In this document: in pieces, positions 7,798-13,839 of the stretch
Layout of the letters: each line of letters begins with the position of its first letter
How positions within the stretch are numbered: the stretch's first letter is position 1
Origin: Pseudomonadota bacterium
GTDB taxonomy: Bacteria; Hydrothermota; 32-111; QNBC01
Assembly: GCA_011682715.1 (NCBI GenBank)
Contig: JAACEC010000033.1
Coordinates: forward strand, 1-16,336
Length of the DNA: 16,336 nt
Reading direction: 5' to 3'
Notes under the pieces: generated by a model
The model's database searches: none
What the model was told of the DNA's origin: nothing
The model's input: the letters and a program-made list of their open reading frames with translations, nothing else
Made by a program: the position numbers and the translations under genes

Positions 7798-8814
7798 ATG
7801 AAAAAACGTATACTTCAACTTGCATGGCCTGTAATGGTAAGTTCCCTTTTAAATACTACATTCATCACAATCGATCTCTTTTGGTTAGGTAAATTGGGGG
7901 AAATTGAGATCGCTGCTGTTTCAATTGCAGGTGCAATTATGGGTATAATATACCCTCTGGCAATGACAGTATCTTCGGGGACTTTAGCCTTGATAGCGCG
8001 ATTTAAAGGTAACGATGACCCCATAGGTATCGAGAATACAATTATAAATTCGCTTCTTCTGTCCTTTGTCCTATCTCTTTTTCTCTTCCTATCTCTTTTC
8101 CCCTTTGCAACCCAAATCGTCTCACTTTTCAAACCCGAACACTCACTTATCATTTACTCATCTCAATATCTTCGCATAATGTTTATAGGATTATTTTTTC
8201 TCATTCCGTATATCAATACAAATGCAATTTACTATGCAATCGGTGATACAAAAACAGCAATGTTTATAGGTATATTCGTGAATATCACAAACATCATTCT
8301 TGATCCCATTCTAATCTTCGGACTGCTCGGTTTTGATAGAATGGGTATCCGAGGCGCCGCAATAGCAAGCATACTCTCCAATCTACTGGGGCTTATAATC
8401 TCTGTTGTAATTTTGATTAATCGCAAGGTCATATCTCTTTCACTTATAAAAAGAACGCGAATTACATTTCGATGGATCAGGAGAATTTTAAACATAGGTG
8501 TCCCTTCCTCTCTGCAGGGAATTACAAGACCACTCACGGGAACTCTCCTGTATCGTATTATATCGCTTTACGGAACGGGCGCCATAGCCGGATTCGGTAT
8601 CGGTGTCAATATTCTCGGATGGATGTTCATCTATCTTAACGGATTTGCAAGTGCATCTTCAATTCTTGTAGGACAGCATATCGGTAGAGGGCAACATAGA
8701 AAGGCAGAAAGCACAATATGGCATTCCGCAAATCTTGGCGTGGGAATCCAATTGTTATTCTCCTTTCTCTTTTTTGTATTTGCTCCATTTATTATAAAAA
8801 TTTTTCGAATGTAG
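7798..8814 (+). CDS. MATE-family efflux transporter, 5' part (frameshifted)
   Basis: The 338-residue open part covers roughly the first nine or ten helices of a MATE exporter, which uses an H+ or Na+ gradient to expel cationic drugs or metabolites across the inner membrane. The start MKKRILQLAWPVMVSSLLNT is typical of the family, and the internal repeat begins near IGVPSSLQGITRPLTG. Family members run to about 440-460 residues. This frame stops early at TAG 8812-8814, just after FAPFIIKIF, and the remaining helices continue in another frame. Adding one T to the AAAAATTTTT run at 8796-8805 restores a continuous protein of 435 residues. It may be a true lesion or a homopolymer base-count error. 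The gene is divergent from the polysaccharide operon, but substrate and link to that operon are unknown. Confidence 0.82.
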   Translation: MKKRILQLAWPVMVSSLLNTTFITIDLFWLGKLGEIEIAAVSIAGAIMGIIYPLAMTVSSGTLALIARFKGNDDPIGIENTIINSLLLSFVLSLFLFLSLFPFATQIVSLFKPEHSLIIYSSQYLRIMFIGLFFLIPYINTNAIYYAIGDTKTAMFIGIFVNITNIILDPILIFGLLGFDRMGIRGAAIASILSNLLGLIISVVILINRKVISLSLIKRTRITFRWIRRILNIGVPSSLQGITRPLTGTLLYRIISLYGTGAIAGFGIGVNILGWMFIYLNGFASASSILVGQHIGRGQHRKAESTIWHSANLGVGIQLLFSFLFFVFAPFIIKIFRM

Positions 8815-9104
8815 TCCGCACGGGAACAAGTTATCTCCGCTTTATTTCCCCCATAATTTTAATCGTAGCCGTAAATATGATGATTAGAAGCGCATTTCAA
8901 GGCTCAGGAGACACGAAACCACCTATGATTGCTTCTTTGATTTCCAACTGGGGAGTTAAACTCGGATTGGCATGGCTTTTCTCTATCCTTTTCAAAAACA
9001 ATATCGTTTTTATTTGGATTGCTATTGATCTTTCCGTGATTTCCGAGTTCGTCATTCTTCTTCTTTATTACAAAAAAAAGCACTGGCTTGTGAAAAAGAT
9101 ATGA
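8805..9104 (+). CDS. MATE-family efflux transporter, 3' part (out of frame with the 5' part)
   Basis: These 99 codons continue the MATE protein in the -1 frame. They read SNVVRTGTSYLRFISP, then a membrane segment, then the conserved turn AFQGSGDTKPPMIASLI (canonical R-G-A-G-D-T-R-P-P-M), and two more hydrophobic helices. No start codon or ribosome site is placed sensibly at its beginning, and an ATG at 8718 only opens a shadow stretch of the same frame. It is therefore the tail of the preceding gene. The stop (9102-9104) directly abuts the stop codon of glmS on the other strand with no base between. Confidence 0.8.
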   Translation, partial: SNVVRTGTSYLRFISPIILIVAVNMMIRSAFQGSGDTKPPMIASLISNWGVKLGLAWLFSILFKNNIVFIWIAIDLSVISEFVILLLYYKKKHWLVKKI

Positions 9105-10901
9105 TTAATCTACGGTAATGGTTTTCGATATGTTTCTCGGTCTGTCCGGATTCCTTCCGTTTTTCACTCCGATAAGATACGAAAGCAACTGTAAACCTAT
9201 TCCGGCAAGTATGGGTGATGTGAAGTATTCCGCGTTGTCCAGCGGTATGAAATAGTCGCTTATCTCTTCTATCTCTTTATCATAGGGAGCAAGTGTATAA
9301 ACACTACCCATTCTCGTTTTTACTTCATTTATATGAGAAATTATCATATCCTTATCTTCGCTTGTAGCGAGAAAAATAACCGGATAGTTATCATAGACTA
9401 TGGCAAGAGGACCGTGTTTAAATTCCGACGAATACATCCCTTCGGAATGTATGTACATGACTTCTTTCATTTTCAGTGCTCCTTCCATGGCAATGGGATA
9501 CATAATGCCGTATCCAAGGACATGCAAATCTCTTTCGTTTTTCAATATTTCCGCGAGCTTTCCAAGATGTTCTTTTTCCTTCCTGAGAAAGTCTTCAATA
9601 AGGGCTGGTATCTCCCGCATCCGATCAATGCCTTTTCCGGAATATGCCGTGGCGAGATAAAGGAAAACGCCGCACTGATTTATAAATGTCTTTGTTGCAG
9701 GAACACTGATCTCTATATCGGATACGATTGGCAAAACAATATCGGCATTATAGGCAAGTGTGGATCCGAGAACATTTACGACGCCCATGACTTTCCCGTT
9801 TACCTTTTTCTTGAAATAATCCACAGCATTTTTAACATCCTTCGTTTCTCCGCTCTGCGAAACGGCAATAAGCAAATCACCATCCTTTATGCAATGACCG
9901 TATCTCTCAATGAAATCGGCTGCGAAGGTCGCATTTATATTCAAACCGTCTATTTTCGAAAAATAGTACGTTCCCAATCTCCCAGCGTGATAACTCGTTC
10001 CCGAGCCTACCAAATAGATATTATTAGCATTTCTGATTGTTTTAATAGCCTCTTTATACGCATCGTGTTTTTCCATGACATCCAGCAAATTACGGAATTT
10101 CTGAGGCGATTCGAATATCTCCTTTTCCATGAAATGGCTGTATCCTCCCAGTTTTATTTCTTCCACATTAAGGTTGTTTATTTCCGGTTTTCTTTCTATC
10201 TTGCTACCGTTCAAAAGCGATTTTATCTCATATTTATCGTAGGTAAACTCAACATACTCATTGTCAAGAATCGGAATAATTTTGTCCGTATGGTCCAAAA
10301 TCGAAATCAAATCGCTAGATGCGCATATATAACCGTCGGCAATACCGAGGAAAAGAGACGATCCTTTTTTCACCGCATACATCTTATCACTACTCACAGG
10401 GGTAGCAATAAAGGCATAATCACCGTTAATCCTGGTATTCGTATTTATGATGGCTTTACCGAAATCACCTGTACCCGCCATCTCCTCCTCGAGAATGTGT
10501 ATAATCATCTCCCCGTCGTTTACCCCCTTTAAAGTATGACCATTTTCGGAAAGCTCTTTTATCAATCCATGCGTATTCACGATATTTCCGTTATGAGCAC
10601 CTACAATCTCGCCTTTACAATCATCATGAGGTTGTGCATTTTCTTTGGACGGGGCTCCGAACGTTGCCCACCTGAGCTGTATGATTCCTTTGTATCCGCT
10701 TTTCTCCTTAAACTTAAATTCATCGGAAACCTCTTCGATTGTCCCTTTGTCCTTAAATATTTTATAATTCGAATTTTTATCAAAAACGGCAATGCCGGCT
10801 GTGTCGTATCCCCTGTAACTCAACCGTTCGCCTGCTTTGTTCAATATTTGTCCCAATCCACCGTTTCTCTCTTCAAAAACTATACCAAAAAATCCACACA
10901 T
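9105..10901 (-). CDS. glmS: Glutamine--fructose-6-phosphate aminotransferase (isomerizing)
   Basis: This cytoplasmic enzyme makes glucosamine-6-phosphate from fructose-6-phosphate and glutamine, the first step to UDP-GlcNAc for peptidoglycan and polysaccharides. The start at 10901 is preferred because it places the catalytic cysteine second (MCGFFGIV), the usual layout, with GGAGG (10911-10907) 5 nt upstream. The 598 residues contain the class-II glutaminase domain (about 2-240), with RGYDTAGIAVF and HNG (103-105), and two SIS domains. SIS1 has GSGTSYHAGR and SQSGET (348-353). SIS2 has SEFKHGP, and the protein ends PRNISKTITVD with the conserved lysine K593. The glutaminase Q-loop reads QLRWATFGAPSKENAQPH, where well-studied enzymes have HTRWATHGEP and NAHPH, so two or three usual histidines are absent. 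There is no room for a glmS ribozyme leader. Confidence 0.95.
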   Translation of the reverse strand: MCGFFGIVFEERNGGLGQILNKAGERLSYRGYDTAGIAVFDKNSNYKIFKDKGTIEEVSDEFKFKEKSGYKGIIQLRWATFGAPSKENAQPHDDCKGEIVGAHNGNIVNTHGLIKELSENGHTLKGVNDGEMIIHILEEEMAGTGDFGKAIINTNTRINGDYAFIATPVSSDKMYAVKKGSSLFLGIADGYICASSDLISILDHTDKIIPILDNEYVEFTYDKYEIKSLLNGSKIERKPEINNLNVEEIKLGGYSHFMEKEIFESPQKFRNLLDVMEKHDAYKEAIKTIRNANNIYLVGSGTSYHAGRLGTYYFSKIDGLNINATFAADFIERYGHCIKDGDLLIAVSQSGETKDVKNAVDYFKKKVNGKVMGVVNVLGSTLAYNADIVLPIVSDIEISVPATKTFINQCGVFLYLATAYSGKGIDRMREIPALIEDFLRKEKEHLGKLAEILKNERDLHVLGYGIMYPIAMEGALKMKEVMYIHSEGMYSSEFKHGPLAIVYDNYPVIFLATSEDKDMIISHINEVKTRMGSVYTLAPYDKEIEEISDYFIPLDNAEYFTSPILAGIGLQLLSYLIGVKNGRNPDRPRNISKTITVD

Positions 10902-10920
10902 ACATGCCTCCAAACTAAAG

Positions 10921-10949
10921 ATATTATCACACAATGAAAATTATTTCAA
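10921..10949 (-). promoter_or_regulatory. Probable glmS promoter
   Basis: On the minus strand TTGAAA (10949-10944) and TAATAT (10926-10921) are separated by 17 nt. An overlapping extended -10 reading, TGTGATAAT, is also possible. The 5' leader would be about 10-20 nt and would include the GGAGG ribosome site, in contrast to the leaderless genes on the plus strand. Confidence 0.45.
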
Positions 10950-11021
10950 TAACATTTTTTTATACAAACATTCGTCCTCATGATACATGTTATTTCGCTC
11001 TCATCACTACCCCTTCTACTA

Positions 11022-11050
11022 TTGATTTATACCCCGTTTTCTGCTATATT
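11022..11050 (+). promoter_or_regulatory. Promoter of the ABC-F gene, apparently leaderless
   Basis: TTGATT (11022-11027), a 17-nt spacer and TATATT (11045-11050) lie exactly 6 nt upstream of ATG 11057. This is the same spacing as at the MATE gene. No Shine-Dalgarno sequence is present. A start at 10934 in the same frame is excluded because it lies upstream of the promoter and adds 41 residues foreign to the family. Confidence 0.6.
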
Positions 11051-11056
11051 CCATTC

Positions 11057-11965
11057 ATGATTGTAGTTAACGGTTTGACAAAAGATTACGGCATAACCGA
11101 AATATTCAAAGATGTTTCCTTCTCCGTTCCCGAGAGAAGACACATCGGTTTGGTAGGCGTCAACGGTTCAGGGAAAACCACACTCCTTAATATTCTCGCC
11201 GGAAAAGAATACCATGAGAAGGGAAAAATAACGGGAATTAAGGGCAAAACAATCGGTTATCTCCCTCAAATTCCCGTATTACCGGAAGATCTTACAGTTT
11301 ATCAATATCTACTTTCGAGTTTCGATAAACTTATCGAATTAAAGAAAAAAATGGAGTCGGAAAAAGACCCGCCAAAACAACACCTACTTAACGAACAATT
11401 TGAGCATCTCGGTGGAAATCTTATCGAACCTAAAATCGGTAAAGTTTGTTACTTCCTCAACATATCCGAAGATCTAAAAAAACAAAATATTAACTCTATA
11501 AGCGGTGGCGAAAAAAGTCGCGTTCTCCTTGCCCATATCCTTTTGAGCGAACCCGATATAATTCTTCTCGACGAACCAACCAACCATATTGATATCGAAG
11601 GTATAATTTTTCTCGAAAATTTCCTCAATTCCTATAAAGGAACCTTTATCGTAGTAAGCCATGATCGTCAATTTTTAAACAACTGCGTGAATCATATCTA
11701 CTACATAGAGAACAAATCAATCAAAATTTACAAGGGCAATTACGATAAATTCGAAACGGAGTACGAACACGAAAAACAACGACTCGAAAAAACATACAAG
11801 CAACAAACAGAATACATTAAAAAAACAGAGAAATTTATAAGAGACAACATTGAGGGGCAAAATACAAAACAGGCTCAATCTCGAATGAAAAAGTTGGAAA
11901 AACTGGAACATCAAACTTCCCGAAAAACAGACTGCCCCTGCATTCAAATGGAACGAAACCTTTAG
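11057..11965 (+). CDS. ABC-F family ATPase, 5' part with first nucleotide-binding domain (frameshifted)
   Basis: ABC-F proteins are soluble ATPases with two nucleotide-binding domains that act on the ribosome (EttA, Uup, YdiF types, and some antibiotic-protection factors). The start MIVVNGLTKDYGITEIFKDV is the usual N terminus. ABC1 has Walker A GVNGSGKT (34-41), signature SGGEKSR, Walker B with catalytic glutamate ILLDEPTNHID, and switch VVSHDR. The charged interdomain linker follows and ends QSRMKKLEKLEH. From about 11912 this frame no longer matches the family and stops at TAG 11963-11965, while the matching sequence resumes in the +1 frame. Removing one base (candidates: CCC at 11919-11921 or AAAAA at 11923-11927) would give a 609-residue protein. 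It overlaps a possible Mut7-C RNase gene downstream. Confidence 0.88.
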   Translation: MIVVNGLTKDYGITEIFKDVSFSVPERRHIGLVGVNGSGKTTLLNILAGKEYHEKGKITGIKGKTIGYLPQIPVLPEDLTVYQYLLSSFDKLIELKKKMESEKDPPKQHLLNEQFEHLGGNLIEPKIGKVCYFLNISEDLKKQNINSISGGEKSRVLLAHILLSEPDIILLDEPTNHIDIEGIIFLENFLNSYKGTFIVVSHDRQFLNNCVNHIYYIENKSIKIYKGNYDKFETEYEHEKQRLEKTYKQQTEYIKKTEKFIRDNIEGQNTKQAQSRMKKLEKLEHQTSRKTDCPCIQMERNL

Positions 11966-12887
11966 AAGCGGTAACGAGATTTTACATCTGGAGAATCTCT
12001 CATTTAGTTATGACTCCCGTAAGATTCTGTCGAACATTAATTTTAATGTCTATGCCGGTCACAAAATAGCAATAACTGGCAAGAACGGAGCGGGAAAAAC
12101 AACACTTCTGAGGCTGATAAAAGGAGAATTGATACCGTCCTCCGGAAGCATAATCAAGGGAAACAATATCAACACGGCTTATTACAAGCAGGAATTTCAC
12201 TTTACCGGAAGTGACGAAACGCTCCTCAATATGTTCCTCAATGAAACCGAATATTTCACCGTCGGCGAAGCTCGTTCCAAATTGGCTCTTGCCGGTTTTT
12301 TTGCCAATGACATAGAAAAAAAATGGAATAACCTGAGCGGCGGTGAGAAAGCAAAATATATGATATTGAAACTTACAGTGGAAAACCCTAATGTCCTTTT
12401 ACTCGATGAACCGACAAATCACCTCGATATCCAATCGGTAAAATATTTAATCAATATGTTGAACATATTCCCCGAAACCATTATATTCACCTCCCATGAC
12501 AGATCACTGATCAGAAATGTCGCTACCGATGTTGTTTTAATTAAAAACGGTACATTGGAAACCTTTAATGTTTCCGAACTCGACAATGTCTTTAATGAAA
12601 TCGTCACATCTACACAAAAAAAGAAACCGGCCTCCGAGAAGAAACCGGACAAAAAAAAACAATTACGTATTATAAAGGCTTCAATAAGGGAAATCGAGAA
12701 TAAAATCGAGACTCTCGAAAAAAGTATAATCGAAATTGATAAGAAGTTTGCGGATCCCCATAACAATTCTGACTACAACAAGCTTAACGACCTTGTAAAA
12801 GAGAAAAAACAACTGGAAAATAAAGTCAAAATATTGTACAATAAATACGAATCGGAAATAGAGGAGTTGTCACGGTATGAGTCTTAA
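11913..12887 (+). CDS. ABC-F family ATPase, 3' part with second nucleotide-binding domain (+1 frame)
   Basis: In the +1 frame the protein continues as KLPEKQTAPAFKWNETF, then the second ABC domain. This has Walker A GKNGAGKT, signature LSGGEKAKY, Walker B LLLDEPTNHLD and switch SHDRS. All the residues needed for ATP hydrolysis are present. The last 90 residues or so are lysine- and glutamate-rich and look like the Uup/YdiF-type C-terminal coiled coil that contacts nucleic acid or the ribosome. A TTG at 12129 could act as a start, but it lies in the middle of ABC2, downstream of Walker A, so this is not a separate gene. The stop (12885-12887) overlaps the ATG of the next gene by 11 nt in all. 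Confidence 0.88.
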   Translation, partial: KLPEKQTAPAFKWNETFRSGNEILHLENLSFSYDSRKILSNINFNVYAGHKIAITGKNGAGKTTLLRLIKGELIPSSGSIIKGNNINTAYYKQEFHFTGSDETLLNMFLNETEYFTVGEARSKLALAGFFANDIEKKWNNLSGGEKAKYMILKLTVENPNVLLLDEPTNHLDIQSVKYLINMLNIFPETIIFTSHDRSLIRNVATDVVLIKNGTLETFNVSELDNVFNEIVTSTQKKKPASEKKPDKKKQLRIIKASIREIENKIETLEKSIIEIDKKFADPHNNSDYNKLNDLVKEKKQLENKVKILYNKYESEIEELSRYES

Positions 12888-13305
12888 ATTTTCCTGTGAT
12901 ATGATGCTCCATGACGTTGTCAGGTGGCTCAGGTTTCTCGGGTATGATACCGAATATTCGAGATATAAGAGAAGGGACAAAAATCGTATTTATTTAACTT
13001 CAAATGAAAAGCTCAATGACGTTTTTCTGCTGAAACACGAAACCCTGTCGGAAAGAATAATGACACTTGAAAAGGAATTTCGCATCATCGAAAATGCCAA
13101 GCCGTTTACCCGTTGCTCCGTTTGTAATGTACTACTTGGAATCGCTACGGAGACCGATATTGATAATTTACCTCCGTTTGTAAAGAGAAACTTCGATTCG
13201 TTTAAAAAATGTCCCGAATGCGGAAGAATATACTGGAAAGGTTCACATTATGAGAAAATGATTGAATTTCTAAAGAATTTATTCCCAGATCTCCTTAATC
13301 TTTGA
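12877..13305 (+). CDS. Mut7-C RNase domain protein with zinc ribbon
   Basis: This 142-residue protein matches the Mut7-C (DUF82) family in layout. A PIN-like half begins KFSCDMMLHDVVRWLRFLGYDTEYS (split over 4-28), where relatives read F-x-x-D-x-M-L-x-x-L-A-R-W-L-R-x-L-G-Y-D-T. It is followed by a zinc ribbon with C80-x2-C83 and C112-x2-C115, ending in the family-typical CGRIYWKGSHYEKM. The first acidic residue (D8) is kept. The usual Asp before the second strand and the Asp of LTRD are not; the latter reads LTSN (T41-N43), so nuclease activity is questionable. Translation is probably coupled to the ABC-F gene, whose last 11 nt it overlaps. The 3' end overlaps the convergent YbjN-like gene by 27 nt. 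Confidence 0.82.
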   Translation: MSLKFSCDMMLHDVVRWLRFLGYDTEYSRYKRRDKNRIYLTSNEKLNDVFLLKHETLSERIMTLEKEFRIIENAKPFTRCSVCNVLLGIATETDIDNLPPFVKRNFDSFKKCPECGRIYWKGSHYEKMIEFLKNLFPDLLNL

Positions 13306-13839
13306 TCTTTCGGTTTCCCCTTTAACCGGTTTTTTAACATCCTTTTTCTCCACATTTTTCCCTTCCGATTCTATGTATTCTTTTATTGTTAAACCACCAA
13401 ATTTTGACCTGATCTCTTTGGCGTAATAATTGGCAATCTGCCCCAGAGTAAAAAAGGATTTAAGAAAAATATCTCTATCCACATCATTTATCATATAAGC
13501 GTATGAGAACGAAACGATTCCCTTTATCCCTTCTTCGTCTGTGATAATATTAAAAGCTCCGGTCAAACTCTGACTATTCAATTGAAGGAGGTAAGAAAGG
13601 AGTTTCATGTCGAGTGTAATATTGAAAATCAGGTTAGAATATATATTTATAATTTTTGTCCCGTCTTCGGAAAGAACCATATTGATATTTACAATGCTTT
13701 TATCGAAAAATGTCCCTATTTCTCCGTTTTCATGCAAAAATAAGAATTTTTCTATCTCTTTTTTACTTTTTCCGCTGGATAGTATCCCGATTAATCTGTT
13801 TCTTAACTCGTCAAGATTGTTTTCTTTTTCCATTTGCAT
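13279..13839 (-). CDS. YbjN-like protein (type III secretion chaperone-like fold), hypothetical
   Basis: This 186-residue soluble protein has no signal peptide or membrane segment. After an N-terminal helix (about 5-36), a block follows: strands INMVLSEDGTKIINIYSNLIF (49-69), helix MKLLSYLLQLNSQSL, strands AFNIITDEEGIKGIVSFSYAY (95-115) and a long helix IFLKSFFTLGQIANYYAKEI. This order resembles YbjN / type III secretion chaperone-like proteins, whose role is often protein binding. The fold assignment is by pattern and moderate. The tail (152-186) is charged, lysine- and glutamate-rich and probably disordered. The start is ambiguous: ATG 13839 and ATG 13833 are both possible, and both lie inside the end of the Clp-like gene (overlap of about 29 nt), so the two proteins are likely co-produced. 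The 3' end runs 27 nt into the convergent Mut7-C gene. Confidence 0.68.
   Translation of the reverse strand: MQMEKENNLDELRNRLIGILSSGKSKKEIEKFLFLHENGEIGTFFDKSIVNINMVLSEDGTKIINIYSNLIFNITLDMKLLSYLLQLNSQSLTGAFNIITDEEGIKGIVSFSYAYMINDVDRDIFLKSFFTLGQIANYYAKEIRSKFGGLTIKEYIESEGKNVEKKDVKKPVKGETERSKIKEIWE
13311..13335 (+). terminator. Possible Rho-independent terminator after the ABC-F/Mut7-C unit
   Basis: CGGTT (13311-13315) and AACCG (13324-13328) can pair around an 8-nt loop, followed by a T-run at 13330-13335. It begins 5 nt after the Mut7-C stop. The 5-bp stem is short, so this is tentative. It lies inside the coding region of the convergent gene. Confidence 0.4.

Noticed and set aside
8718..9104. 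Separate 128-codon membrane protein gene
   Set aside because: The first 29 codons are out-of-frame shadow of the MATE gene; the rest is its missing C-terminal portion.
9333..10532. 399-codon open frame on the plus strand opposite glmS
   Set aside because: It lies wholly antisense to a clearly conserved gene, has no recognisable motif or ribosome site, and its composition is that of a reverse-strand shadow.
10902..10934. 11-residue N-terminal extension of GlmS
   Set aside because: It would displace the catalytic cysteine from position 2. GGAGG is correctly spaced for ATG 10901.
10934..11056. 41-residue N-terminal extension of the ABC-F protein
   Set aside because: The promoter for the gene lies within this stretch, and family members begin at the equivalent of ATG 11057.
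10902..11056. glmS ribozyme or other metabolite-sensing leader
   Set aside because: The likely transcript leader is only about 10-20 nt, far too short, and no ribozyme core is visible.
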